Positions 34,353 to 43,528 are shown, counted from the stretch's first letter. The stretch: 64,000 nucleotides of DNA from Mitsuaria sp. PDC51 (GCF_900113225.1 NZ_FOZE01000002.1:868001-932000); one strand, 5' to 3'. Numbers and translations: made by a program. Notes: generated from the sequence alone by a model not told the origin.

Positions 34353-35102
34353 GACCCGCCCCACGCCCGCGCGGACCAGCCGGTCCAGCTCCTGTGGATC
34401 GGCCTCGTTGTCGGTGACCAGCACGTCGATGTCGGCGCAGTCGCAGACCTGCATGCGACTGCCCTGGCCGAGCTTGCTGGCATCGGCCAGCAGCACCCGC
34501 TGGCGCGCGCGCGCCAGCATCGCCTGCGCCACCGCGACCTCGGCCCACAAGTAACTCATCGCGCCCTGGCGCGCGTCGAGCGCGGTCGGCGACACCAGCG
34601 CGATGTCCACGCGATGCCGCGCGATCTCGGCCACGGTGAACCCGCCGAAGGTCGCCGAGATCTCCGGCACGAATTCGCCGCCCAGCATCAGCACCTCGTG
34701 CCCCTGCCGGCCCGCCATCGCGTCGCACACCGCGACGGAATTCGTGATCACCCGCAGCCCCTGCGCCTGGGCCAGCGCCTGCGCCAGCGCATGGGTCGTC
34801 GAGCCCGCGTCGATGAACAGGCTCATGCCCGGCTTCACCAGCGTCACCGCCTGGCGCGCGATCGCCTGCTTCTGCCGGCGGCGCGACTGCGCGCGCTCCG
34901 CGTAGCTGGCCTCGGCCGGCACCTCGGACTGCACCGCGCCGCCGTGCACCCGCGCGAGCTTGCCGCCCTGCTCCAGCTCGATCAGGTCGCGACGCACGGT
35001 CTCGCGCGACACGCCCAGTTCGCGCGCCGCCTCATCCGTCGTCAGCCGATGCCGCTCGCGCAGCAGCAAGAGGATCTTGTCGTGTCGTTCCTGAGACCAC
35101 AT
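34344..35102 (-). CDS. DeoR/GlpR-family transcriptional regulator
   Basis: 252 residues. The N-terminal HTH reads MWSQERHDKILLLLRERHRL, then TTDEAARELGVSRETVRRDL. The C-terminal DeoR sensor domain has LFIDAGSTTHALAQAL, VITNSVAV, LMLGGEF and LVSPTALDARQGAMSY. Members of this family usually sense phosphorylated sugars or polyols (GlpR: glycerol-3-phosphate) and repress catabolic genes. ATG 35102 gives the usual family start; GTG 35141 is an alternative. It is divergent from the TonB-receptor operon and is its probable regulator. Confidence 0.88.
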   Translation of the reverse strand: MWSQERHDKILLLLRERHRLTTDEAARELGVSRETVRRDLIELEQGGKLARVHGGAVQSEVPAEASYAERAQSRRRQKQAIARQAVTLVKPGMSLFIDAGSTTHALAQALAQAQGLRVITNSVAVCDAMAGRQGHEVLMLGGEFVPEISATFGGFTVAEIARHRVDIALVSPTALDARQGAMSYLWAEVAVAQAMLARARQRVLLADASKLGQGSRMQVCDCADIDVLVTDNEADPQELDRLVRAGVGRVLF

Positions 35103-35351
35103 GGCTCGGTTGTTCTCCCTGATGACTGCCGCCGGCGACACCTGCCTCGCCTGCTGGCTCCCGCATTCATCCAGACTCGAGCCTCAATGTCGTGACAATT
35201 TGAGGATTGATTTGTGATGTTGTGGATTCCCAGCAGCGGAAGCGGCAGACGCTGTGGTTTCTCGTGTTTGTCGTTGTGTTGTCGTGGACGGTTGTGACAG
35301 TGCGGGGCGTTCGATCCTCAAACCGACCCCTTCACCGCACCGAGTCCACCC
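35103..35351. promoter_or_regulatory. Regulatory region between deoR-type gene and TonB-receptor operon
   Basis: 249 bases, much more AT/GT-rich than the coding DNA around it. The plus strand has three GTTGTG copies (35219-35224, 35273-35278, 35291-35296) and two GTGACA-type motifs (35191-35196, 35294-35299). Such direct repeats could be DeoR sites. No clear -35/-10 pair was fixed. Confidence 0.4.
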
Positions 35352-37628
35352 ATGAAGCACCCGATGCCCTGCGCCCTGGCCCTCGCGCTGAGCCTGGCCT
35401 ACGCCCTTCCCGTCTCCGCCCAATCGACCGCCCCGTCCTCCGATACCGCCGACCGCGCCGAACTGGAGCGCGTCACGGTCTCCGTCGGCCGCGGCCAGCT
35501 GCGCTCGGTGCAGAGCCTGACCCAGGCGGAGTTCGACAACGCCCCGGCCGGCAGCAGCCCGCTGGCGACGGTCGCGCGCCTGCCGGGCGTGAACTTCCAG
35601 TCCGCCGACGGCCTGGGCAACTACGAGTGGTCGACGCGCTTCACCGTGCGCGGCTTCTCGCAGAACCAGCTCGGCTTCACGCTCGACGACGTGCCGCTGG
35701 GCGACATGTCCTACGGCAACTTCAACGGCCTGCACATCAGCCGCGCGATCTCGAGCGAGAACGTCGGCCGCGCCTCGCTGTCGCAGGGCGCGGGCGCGCT
35801 GGAGGCGGCGTCCTCGAGCAACCTGGGCGGCACGCTGCAGTTCTATTCGAACGACCCGACCGGCCAGTTCGGCTTCCGAGCCTCGCAGACGCTGGGCAGC
35901 GACTCGGCCACCCGCACCTTCCTGCGCGTGGACAGCGGCGCGTCCTCGCTGGGCCAGGTCTACCTGAGCTACACGAACCAGGACGCCGACAAGTGGAAGG
36001 GCTCCGGCCAGCAGAAGCTGGAGCAGTGGAACTTCAAGTGGGTCAAGACCGTGGGCGACAGCCGCCTGTCGGCCTTCGCCAACACCTCGCGCCGCCGCGA
36101 GGTCGACTATCAAGACCTGTCGCTGGACCTGATCAAGCGCCGCGGCGACACGCTGGACAACTTCTATCCGGACTTCGCGGCCGCGGTGAACGCCGCCAAC
36201 ACGCTGTGCCAGCCGAGCAACTACGTCGCCGCCTGCGACGACCAGTACTACGCCGGCGCGGGCCTGCGCAACGACGAGCTGGCCGGCGCCACCGCTGACC
36301 TGCGCCTCGCCTCGAACGCGACCTGGAAGACCACCGCGTACTACCACCACAACAAGGGCATGGGCCTGTGGTTCACGCCGTACACCGCGACGCCGGCGCT
36401 GAAGGACGCGCAGGGCAACGACATCCCGGGCACCGGCTCGCCGATCGCCGAGCGCACCACCGAGTACGGCATCCACCGCTGGGGCGTGGTCTCCAACGCC
36501 GAGATGGACCTGGGCGAGCACCTGCTCAAGGCCGGCGTCTGGTTCGAGGACAACGACTTCGATCAGGCGCGCCGCTTCTACGCGGTGCGCCCGAATGCGC
36601 TGCCCAGCGTCTACCAGTTCCCGAGCAACCCGATGTCCACGCAGTGGCAGTACGGGTTCAACACCAAGACCACGCAGTTCTCGCTGTCCGACACCTGGTC
36701 GGTGACCAAGGAACTGACCGTGGGCGCGGGCTTCAAATCGCTGAAGGTCAAGATCGACGGCCAGCTCGAGGCCGGCACCGGCCCGTCGGGCTCGATCACC
36801 GCGCAGAAGAACTTCCTGCCGCAGCTGGGCATCAACTACCGCCTGTCGGCGAGCAATGAGCTCTACGGCACCATCGCCCGCAACATGCGCGCCTATCAGG
36901 GCGCGGCGACCGGCACCTCGCCGTTCGCGACCACGGCGGCGGGCTTCGACGCGATCAAGGGCAATCTCAAGCCGGAGACCTCCGACACCATCGAAGCCGG
37001 CTGGCGCACCAGCGGCCGCGGCTACGAGGGCTCGGTCAGCGCCTATCTCGTGAACTTCAAGGACCGCCTGCTGAGCATCCAGCAAGGTAGCGGCATCCAG
37101 GGCAATCCGGTGGTGCTGTCCAACGTCGGCGACGTGCGCGCCACCGGGGTGGAAGGCGCGCTGTCCTTCCGCCTGGCGCCGACGCTCACCTGGTACAACA
37201 GCGTGAGCCTGTCCAAGTCGACCTACCGCGACGACGTCGTCAGCGGCGGCACGCCGGTGGCGATCCGCGGCAAGCGCGTGGCCGACGCGCCCGACACCAT
37301 GGTCAAGTCGCAGCTCGGCTACGACGACGGCGCGCTGTTCGGCTCGATCGGCGTCGACTACATGTCCAAGCGCTACTACACGTACACCAACGACGCCTCG
37401 GTGCCGGACCGCACGCTGGTCAACGTCAGTGCCGGCTACAAGATGAAGAACGTGTCGATGCTGCGCGAGCTGAGCCTGCAGGCCAGCGTGAGCAACCTGT
37501 TCGACAAGCACTACATCTCGACGATCGGCTCCAACGGCTTCACCAACAGCGATCCGACCGGCACCTACGCCACGCTGCTGCCGGGCGCGCCGCGGCAGTT
37601 CTACGTGACGCTGACCGGCAAGTTCTGA
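35352..37628 (+). CDS. TonB-dependent outer membrane receptor
   Basis: 758 residues. A signal peptide (CALALALSLAYALPVSA) precedes a TonB-box-like ERVTVSV (about 38-45). The plug domain has ATVARLPGVNFQSADGLGN, RFTVRGFSQNQLGFTLDDVP and GAGALEAASSSNLGG. A 22-stranded barrel ends RQFYVTLTGKF with terminal Phe. Such receptors import scarce, large or charged nutrients using TonB energy. Its operon partners (two phosphodiesterase-type enzymes and an ABC importer) point to an organophosphate ligand rather than a siderophore. That is inference. No TonB/ExbBD genes are nearby. Confidence 0.92.
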   Translation: MKHPMPCALALALSLAYALPVSAQSTAPSSDTADRAELERVTVSVGRGQLRSVQSLTQAEFDNAPAGSSPLATVARLPGVNFQSADGLGNYEWSTRFTVRGFSQNQLGFTLDDVPLGDMSYGNFNGLHISRAISSENVGRASLSQGAGALEAASSSNLGGTLQFYSNDPTGQFGFRASQTLGSDSATRTFLRVDSGASSLGQVYLSYTNQDADKWKGSGQQKLEQWNFKWVKTVGDSRLSAFANTSRRREVDYQDLSLDLIKRRGDTLDNFYPDFAAAVNAANTLCQPSNYVAACDDQYYAGAGLRNDELAGATADLRLASNATWKTTAYYHHNKGMGLWFTPYTATPALKDAQGNDIPGTGSPIAERTTEYGIHRWGVVSNAEMDLGEHLLKAGVWFEDNDFDQARRFYAVRPNALPSVYQFPSNPMSTQWQYGFNTKTTQFSLSDTWSVTKELTVGAGFKSLKVKIDGQLEAGTGPSGSITAQKNFLPQLGINYRLSASNELYGTIARNMRAYQGAATGTSPFATTAAGFDAIKGNLKPETSDTIEAGWRTSGRGYEGSVSAYLVNFKDRLLSIQQGSGIQGNPVVLSNVGDVRATGVEGALSFRLAPTLTWYNSVSLSKSTYRDDVVSGGTPVAIRGKRVADAPDTMVKSQLGYDDGALFGSIGVDYMSKRYYTYTNDASVPDRTLVNVSAGYKMKNVSMLRELSLQASVSNLFDKHYISTIGSNGFTNSDPTGTYATLLPGAPRQFYVTLTGKF

Positions 37629-37632
37629 CGCC

Positions 37633-38835
37633 ATGGCCGGCCGCGAGAACGACCGAGAGAGGCGCGAACCCGCGCTGACGCGCCGCCAGCTGCTCCTGGC
37701 GGGATCGCTGGCCACGCCGCTGGCGGTCCCGCTCGCGGGTTGCGCGGCGCCGGCCGCGGAGGCTCCGCCCTCCGTGGACCCGTCGCCCGACGCGCCCGCG
37801 GCGCGGCGCTTCCGCGTCGCCTTCGGCTCCTGCGCGAAGCAGTCCAAGCCGCAGCCGATCTGGCGCGCCATCGGCGCCGCGAAGCCGGATCTGTTCCTGT
37901 TCCTGGGCGACAACCTGTACGCCGATGCGCGCGACGAGGCCACGCTGCGCCAGCGCTATGCCGAGTTCATGGCGGTCGAGCCGCTGCAGGCCTTCCGGCG
38001 CGCAACGCCGCACCTGGCGATCTGGGACGACCACGACTTCGGCGACGACGACGAAGGCGCGGACTACCCGCTCAAGCAGCTGTCGCAGCAGCTGTTCTGC
38101 GATGCCTGGGGCGAGCCGGCGGACTCGCCGCGCCGGCGCGCCGACGGCATCTACACGAGCCAGGTCTTCGAGGCCTTCGGCCGGCGCATCCAGGTGATCC
38201 TGCCGGACCTGCGCTTCAACCGCACGATGCTGACGGCGGATCCCTCGCTGAAGTCGAGCTACGCCGCGATGGTGCTGCGGGCCAAGCTCAGCGGCCAGCC
38301 GATGACCGGCTGGTATGTGCCCGACCCGCGGCCGGAGGCGACGATCCTCGGCGAGGCGCAATGGCAATGGCTGGAAGCGCAGCTGCGCGTGCCGGCGGAC
38401 GTGCGGCTGATCGGCTCCAGCGTGCAGTTCGCGGCCGACGGCAGCGGCTGGGAATGCTGGGCCAACTTCCCGCGCGAGCGGGCCCGGCTGATCGAGCTGA
38501 TCCGCGCCACCGGCGCCGAGGGTGTGGTGTTCCTCAGCGGCGACATGCACTACGCGGAGCTCTCCAGCGTCGAGGTCGATGGCGGCTACCCGCTGTGGGA
38601 CGCGACCTCGAGCGGCCTGACCGAGGTCTGGGACATTCCCACGCCCAACCGCAACCGGCGCTCGGCGGTGATGGCGGAAGTGAACTTCGGCGTGGTGGAC
38701 ATCGAGCCTGTCACCGAAGGAGAGGATGATCTGCGACTTCGCCTCGCGCTGTGCGACGTGAATGGAAAGGCCAAGGTGACGAAGAACCTGCTGCTGTCGG
38801 ACCTGCGTCGCCCGGCCAAGGAGAAGACCGCATGA
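37633..38835 (+). CDS. PhoD-like alkaline phosphodiesterase, exported
   Basis: 400 residues. The N-terminus TRRQLLLAGSLATPLAVPLA then GC is a twin-Arg signal with a possible lipobox (LAGC), so it is exported folded. The PhoD metallophosphatase domain shows RVAFGSCAKQSKPQPIW, FLFLGDNLYADA, LAIWDDHDFGDDDEGADYP and VFLSGDMHYAEL. PhoD enzymes need Ca/Fe and cleave phosphodiesters or monoesters in the periplasm. It follows the TonB receptor by only four bases and overlaps the binding protein, so it would act on the ligand between the two membranes. Confidence 0.88.
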   Translation: MAGRENDRERREPALTRRQLLLAGSLATPLAVPLAGCAAPAAEAPPSVDPSPDAPAARRFRVAFGSCAKQSKPQPIWRAIGAAKPDLFLFLGDNLYADARDEATLRQRYAEFMAVEPLQAFRRATPHLAIWDDHDFGDDDEGADYPLKQLSQQLFCDAWGEPADSPRRRADGIYTSQVFEAFGRRIQVILPDLRFNRTMLTADPSLKSSYAAMVLRAKLSGQPMTGWYVPDPRPEATILGEAQWQWLEAQLRVPADVRLIGSSVQFAADGSGWECWANFPRERARLIELIRATGAEGVVFLSGDMHYAELSSVEVDGGYPLWDATSSGLTEVWDIPTPNRNRRSAVMAEVNFGVVDIEPVTEGEDDLRLRLALCDVNGKAKVTKNLLLSDLRRPAKEKTA

Positions 38836-39914
38836 CCCTGTCCCGACGCGCCATGCTCCGGACCCTGCCCGCCCTGTGCGGGCCTTTTGCCCTGGACGCC
38901 CTGGCCCAGGGCGGCATGCCGGCGACGCCGGCGCTCGACGCGCTGATGACCGCGGCGCGCAAGGAGGGCCGCGTTCACAGCCTGGGCATGCCCGACGACT
39001 GGGCCAACTGGCGCGCCACCTGGGCCGACCTGCAGCGGCTCTACGCGCTGGCCCATGTCGACACCGACATGAGCAGCGCCGAGGAGATCGCCAAGATCGA
39101 GGCCGAGAAAGGCAACGCGAGCGCCGACATCGGCGACGTGGGCTTCGAGTTCGGCGCGATCGCGAAGGCGCGCGGCATCACGCAGGCCTACCAGCCGACG
39201 ACCTGGGCGCAGGTGCCGGACTGGGCCAAGGATCCCGAAGGCCACTGGGCGCTGGCCTACACCGGCACGATCGCGTTCGCGGTGAACCGCCAGCGGCTCA
39301 AGGACGTGCCGCGCAGCTGGCAGGCGCTGTTCGCGTCGAAGGCGCGCGTGATGATCGGCGAGGTCGGCCGCGCGGCGCAGTCCAACGCGGCGGTGCTGGC
39401 GGCGGCGGTGGCGCTGGGCGGGGACGAGACACGCCTGCAGCCGGCGCTGGCCGCCTTCGCGCGGCTGGCCAAGGATCGGCGCCTGATCGGCACCAACGCC
39501 ACGCCGGCGCTGATGGAGCGCGCCGAGGCCGACGTCTTCCTGCTCTGGGATTTCAACGCGCTGTCCTACCGCGCCAAGCTGCCCAACGCGGCGGACTACG
39601 AGGTGCTGATCCCCTCGGACGGCTCGGTGACCAGCGGCTACACGACGATCATCAACCGCTGGGCGCCGCATCCGAACGCCGCGATGCTGGCGCGCGAGTA
39701 CATCTTCAGCGACGCCGGGCAGATGAACCTGGCGCGCGGCCATGCGCGGCCGATCCGCGTCGCGCATCTGAAGCTGCCGCCGGACCTCAAGGCGCTGCTG
39801 GTGCCGGAGAACCAGTACGCGAAGGCGCGCGCGCTCAAGCCGGCCGTGTGGACCGAGGAAGTGAAGAAGCTGCCGCGCGCGTGGCAGCGCGAGGTGCTGG
39901 GAGCGGCGCGATGA
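38832..39914 (+). CDS. ABC transporter periplasmic solute-binding protein
   Basis: 360 residues. A twin-Arg-like signal (SRRAMLRTLPALCGPFALDA) leads into a type II binding protein. It has VHSLGMPDDWANWRATWADL, MSSAEEIAKIEAEKGNASAD, IGDVGFEF and WALAYTGTIAFAVNRQRLKD. It belongs to the Fe3+/spermidine/2-aminoethylphosphonate-like group of binding proteins, but ligand residues could not be assigned. ATGA overlaps join it to the phosphodiesterase before and the phosphatase after. Confidence 0.85.
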   Translation: MTLSRRAMLRTLPALCGPFALDALAQGGMPATPALDALMTAARKEGRVHSLGMPDDWANWRATWADLQRLYALAHVDTDMSSAEEIAKIEAEKGNASADIGDVGFEFGAIAKARGITQAYQPTTWAQVPDWAKDPEGHWALAYTGTIAFAVNRQRLKDVPRSWQALFASKARVMIGEVGRAAQSNAAVLAAAVALGGDETRLQPALAAFARLAKDRRLIGTNATPALMERAEADVFLLWDFNALSYRAKLPNAADYEVLIPSDGSVTSGYTTIINRWAPHPNAAMLAREYIFSDAGQMNLARGHARPIRVAHLKLPPDLKALLVPENQYAKARALKPAVWTEEVKKLPRAWQREVLGAAR

Positions 39915-40771
39915 GCGAGCCGGTCGGGGCCCGCGTGCCCACTGCCGCTTCACGGCGGCTGGTCGTGCTGCTGGCCGACGGCCTGCGCGCCGACACGGCG
40001 CGCGACTACATGGGTTATCTGCAGGCGCTGAACGAAGCGGGCCGCGCGCAATGGCGCTCGCTGCGCAGTGAGTTGCCCAGCCTCTCGCGCCCGCTCTACG
40101 CGACGGTGATCAACGGCGAGACGCCGCTGACGCACGGCATCCTGGGCAATGGTCAAGCGGGTCAGCGGCTGGCGCGCCACCTGTTCCATTCGCTGGACGC
40201 GCATGAGGTGCCGGCGGCCGTGGCCGCCTACCACTGGTTCTACGAGCTGCTGGCCGGCGAGGTCTTCGACCCGCTGCGCCATCGCGACGCGGTGCCCCCG
40301 GGCTGCGGCATCGCTGCCGCGCGCTGGTACTGGGAGGACGATTACCCCGACAGCCACCTGCTGGCCGACGCCGAGGCGCTGCGCCGCGCGCATCTGCCGC
40401 TGGAGGGGCCGTCCCTGCTGTTCATCCATCCGATGGGCCCGGACCTCGCGGGCCATCTGCATGGCGGCGAATCCACGCAGTATTCGATGAGCGCGCGCAA
40501 GCTCGACATGCTGCTGGCACAGTTGCTGCCGCGCTGGCACGCGGCGGGTTTCGATCTGCTGCTGACCAGCGACCACGGCATGCACGCGGACCGCATGCAT
40601 GGCGGCCCGCTGCCCGTCGAGCGCGAGGTGCCGCTGGTCTGGGCGCCGCATGACGGCGCGGCCGACCTCCCGCTGCCCGAGCGGCAGACCGAGGTCGCCG
40701 GCTGGATCCTCGAGCGGCTCGGCCTGGGCGGACGCGACGGCCGCGCGCATCGCGAGGACCCCGCCGCATGA
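39911..40771 (+). CDS. Cytosolic nucleotide pyrophosphatase/phosphodiesterase-type phosphatase
   Basis: 286 residues, no signal peptide. Alkaline-phosphatase superfamily metal sites are visible: VVLLADGLRADTARDYM (Asp), SELPSLSRPLYATVINGETP (the Ser in LSRP is the probable nucleophile), HPMGPDLAGHLHG (Asp and His), LLTSDHGMHADRMHGG (Asp-His), and a final His in WAPHDG. This is the NPP/phosphonoacetate-hydrolase pattern. Being cytosolic and inside an ABC-importer operon, it probably hydrolyses the imported compound. It overlaps both neighbours by four bases. Confidence 0.82.
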   Translation: MSEPVGARVPTAASRRLVVLLADGLRADTARDYMGYLQALNEAGRAQWRSLRSELPSLSRPLYATVINGETPLTHGILGNGQAGQRLARHLFHSLDAHEVPAAVAAYHWFYELLAGEVFDPLRHRDAVPPGCGIAAARWYWEDDYPDSHLLADAEALRRAHLPLEGPSLLFIHPMGPDLAGHLHGGESTQYSMSARKLDMLLAQLLPRWHAAGFDLLLTSDHGMHADRMHGGPLPVEREVPLVWAPHDGAADLPLPERQTEVAGWILERLGLGGRDGRAHREDPAA

Positions 40772-41637
40772 CGCTGAACGCGGGCAGCGCCTGGCGTTGC
40801 GCCTGGCCCTTGCTGCTGCTCACCGGCCTGGCGCTGGTGCTGCCCTTCGGCTGGCGCGCGGTGTCGGTGCTCGGCGCCTGCCTGGGCCGCGGCGACGGCT
40901 GCGCCCTCGGCGAGCTGACCGCCGACAGCTATTACCTCGATGCCGCCTGGAACACCTGGTGGCTGAGCAGCGCGTCGGCGTTGATCGGGCTGGTCATCGG
41001 CACGGGCGCGGCGATCGCGCTGCTGCGCCTGCCGCGGCTGGAACGCCCCGTGACGCTGCTGGCCAGCCTGGGCTCCAACTTCTCCGGCGTGCCGCTGTCG
41101 GTGGCCTTGCTGCTGCTCTTCGGCGCGCAGGGCGTGGTGACCGGCTCGCTGCAGGCGCTGGGGCTGTCGCCCAGGATCGACCTGCAGGGACTGGGCGGGC
41201 TGCTGCTCGCCTACGTCTGCTTCCAGGCCCCGCTGGCGGCCCTGCTGCTCGTCGCGCCGGTGCGGATGCTCGATGCGACATTGGCCGACGCAGCCGCCAC
41301 CTTGGGCGCCAGCCCGGCGATGTACTGGCGGCGGGTCGGCCTGCCTCTGCTGCTGCCCAGCCTGGTCGAGGTCTTCGGGCTGCTCTTCGCCAACGCGGCC
41401 GCGGCCTTCGCCACGCCCTTCGCGCTCAGCGGCACGGCGGCGCATGTGCTGGCGGTGCGCATCGCCGCGCTGGTCAGCGGCGACATCTTCGCGCAGCCGG
41501 AGTTGTCCGCGCTGCTCGCGCTGCTGCTCTTCGCGATGCTGGCCGTCGTGATCGGGCTCACGCGCGGCATCGCCGCCCACCTGCGCCGCGCGCCCGGCGA
41601 TCCCTCACGCCCAGCCGTGCCCGGAGGATCGGCATGA
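40768..41637 (+). CDS. ABC transporter permease 1
   Basis: 289 residues with about six membrane helices. The cytoplasmic EAA loop is ADAAATLGASPAMYWRRVGL, then PLLLPSLVEV. First of two fused-order permeases in the operon, it pairs with the next gene to form the membrane channel. Overlaps of four bases on each side (ATGA) indicate one polycistronic message. The CysTW/PotB-like class fits the binding protein. Confidence 0.88.
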   Translation: MTLNAGSAWRCAWPLLLLTGLALVLPFGWRAVSVLGACLGRGDGCALGELTADSYYLDAAWNTWWLSSASALIGLVIGTGAAIALLRLPRLERPVTLLASLGSNFSGVPLSVALLLLFGAQGVVTGSLQALGLSPRIDLQGLGGLLLAYVCFQAPLAALLLVAPVRMLDATLADAAATLGASPAMYWRRVGLPLLLPSLVEVFGLLFANAAAAFATPFALSGTAAHVLAVRIAALVSGDIFAQPELSALLALLLFAMLAVVIGLTRGIAAHLRRAPGDPSRPAVPGGSA

Positions 41638-42506
41638 GCGCCGCGGCACCCGGGCACTCGCCGGACCGCGCGCCCTCGCGCCCACGGCTGCGATCGCTTC
41701 GCCCGACCTTCCCGGGTCTCGCGCTCGCGGCGCTGCTCATCGTGGTGCTGGTGCCGATGCTCGCGCTGCTGCTCTACGGCGCGAGCACGCGCTGGGATCG
41801 TCACTGGTGGCCGGAGGAGCCCACGCTGCGCTGGATGGCCGAGGCGGCCCTCGACCCGCGCGTGCAGGGCGCGGTGCTGCGGACCGCGGTGCTCGCGCTG
41901 GCCAGCGCGGCGCTCGCGCTGGTCTGCGGCGCGATGGCGACGATCCCGGCGGCCATCGCCGCGCAGCTCGATGCTGTCGACGGCACCGCGCGCACGGCCC
42001 GGCTCACACAGCTGCTGGACCTGCTCGCGCTGCTGCCCTTCGCGATCGCGCCGGTGGTGATCGCGATCAGCGCGCTGGAACTGTTCGTCGGTCAATGGGG
42101 CGGCTGGCTGCCGCTGCCGCTCGTGTACGTCGCGGTCGTGGCGCCGACGCTGTTTCCGCTGGTGCACAAGACCTTGCAATCGGCGCTCGCGCAGCTCCAG
42201 GCCGCGGCGCTGATCGAGGCCGGCCGCACGCTCGGCGCCAGCGACGGCCACACGCTGCGCCGCGTGCTGCTGCCGATGCTGGCGCCCGCGCTGCTGGCCG
42301 CCTTCCTGCTGGCCTGGGTGACGGCCGCGATGGAATTCGCGATCGCCAATCTGCTGCTGGGCGGTCAGCTGGAACTGCTGCAGCCCCTGATGAACAGCCT
42401 GCGCAATGCCGACGGTCATCAGGCCGCGGCGCTGATGGTGATGACCTTCGCCGGCGTTGGCGCGGTCGTGGTGGCCATTTCAAGACTCTCTCGCCGATGG
42501 ACCTGA
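41634..42506 (+). CDS. ABC transporter permease 2
   Basis: 290 residues. The first helix is LALAALLIVVLVPMLALLLYG, and the EAA loop is EAGRTLGASDGHTLRRVLLP, then MLAPALLAAFLLAWVTA. It is the partner of the preceding permease. The N-terminus (MSAAAPGHSPDRAPSRP) is a cytosolic basic stretch. It overlaps the ATPase gene by ten bases if that gene begins at 42497. Confidence 0.88.
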   Translation: MSAAAPGHSPDRAPSRPRLRSLRPTFPGLALAALLIVVLVPMLALLLYGASTRWDRHWWPEEPTLRWMAEAALDPRVQGAVLRTAVLALASAALALVCGAMATIPAAIAAQLDAVDGTARTARLTQLLDLLALLPFAIAPVVIAISALELFVGQWGGWLPLPLVYVAVVAPTLFPLVHKTLQSALAQLQAAALIEAGRTLGASDGHTLRRVLLPMLAPALLAAFLLAWVTAAMEFAIANLLLGGQLELLQPLMNSLRNADGHQAAALMVMTFAGVGAVVVAISRLSRRWT

Positions 42507-43528
42507 TGCCCCAACTTTCCATTCGTGATGCGCGCCTGGCCCTGGGCGGCCGGCCGGTGCTGCGCGGCATCGACCTGTCGCTGGCGCGCGGCGAGGTGGT
42601 CGCGCTGCTGGGCGCTTCGGGCTGCGGCAAGACAACGCTGCTGCGCGCGATCGCCGGGCTGCAGCGACTCGACGCCGGCACGCTCACGATGAGCGGTCAG
42701 CAGGTGCAGTCGCTGCCGCCGCAGCAACGCGACATCGGCATGGTTTTCCAGCATTACGCGCTGTTCCCCAACCTGACGGTGCGCGAGAACATCCGCTTCG
42801 GTCCGCTCGCCCGGGGCGAGGAGCCCGCGGTGGCCGATGCCCGCGCCGAGGAACTGCTGGCGCTGGTCGAGCTGCAGGCGCTCGCCGACCGGCTGCCGCC
42901 GGCCCTCTCGGGCGGCCAGCGGCAACGCGTGGCCCTGGCGCGGGCGCTGGCGACGCAGCCCATGCTGCTGCTGATGGACGAGCCCTTCTCCGCGCTCGAC
43001 GAGCATTTCCGCCTGCCGCTGCGGCGGCAGTTCCGGCAGCTGCAGCGGGCGCTCGGCCAGAGCTGCGTGATCGTGACCCACGACCGCGAGGAAGCCTTCG
43101 AGATCGCCGACCGCGTCGCGGTCATGGTCGACGGCGTCATCGCGCAATGCGCATCGCCGCGCGAGCTGCGCCGCGCGCCGGCCAACCGGCGCGTCGCCGA
43201 CTTCCTCGGCATGTTCAACCGCCTGGACGCGCGGGCGCTCGATGGCGCCTGGCGGCGCGACAGCGGCCACTGGATCGCGCCGGTGGACGCGCTCACGCTG
43301 TCGGAAGCGACCGATGCCCATCCCGTGGATCCGCACGGCGATGGGCTGCACTTGCGCGCGTCGGTGCGCGCCAGTTACCCCGGGCAGCAGCGCGTCACCT
43401 GCGAGCTCGAAGGCCCGGGCGGCCAGGGGCTGACGCTGTGGCGCCGGCATGAGGACCCCGACCTCGCGCCCGGCAGCGAAGTGCCGCTCACGATCGCCGA
43501 AGCGGCGCTGCGCTGGATCGACGACTAG
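42497..43528 (+). CDS. ABC transporter ATP-binding protein (PotA-like)
   Basis: 343 residues. Walker A is LLGASGCGKTTLLRAIAGL; the Q-loop follows in VFQHYALFPNLTV; the signature is LSGGQRQRVALARAL; Walker B is LLLMDEPFSALDEHF; and the switch His is in VTHDREEAFEIADRV. A C-terminal TOBE-like domain (about 240-343) is typical of MalK/PotA ATPases. Start 42497 or 42506 (TGATG with the permease stop) are both possible. It is the last gene of the operon. No terminator was found in the 94 bases after it. Confidence 0.9.
   Translation: MDLMPQLSIRDARLALGGRPVLRGIDLSLARGEVVALLGASGCGKTTLLRAIAGLQRLDAGTLTMSGQQVQSLPPQQRDIGMVFQHYALFPNLTVRENIRFGPLARGEEPAVADARAEELLALVELQALADRLPPALSGGQRQRVALARALATQPMLLLMDEPFSALDEHFRLPLRRQFRQLQRALGQSCVIVTHDREEAFEIADRVAVMVDGVIAQCASPRELRRAPANRRVADFLGMFNRLDARALDGAWRRDSGHWIAPVDALTLSEATDAHPVDPHGDGLHLRASVRASYPGQQRVTCELEGPGGQGLTLWRRHEDPDLAPGSEVPLTIAEAALRWIDD

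Noticed and set aside
35184-37943. Minus-strand open frame of 919 codons opposite the TonB receptor
   Set aside because: The plus-strand receptor has signal peptide, plug and barrel motifs; the antisense frame is low-complexity Arg/Ala/Val.
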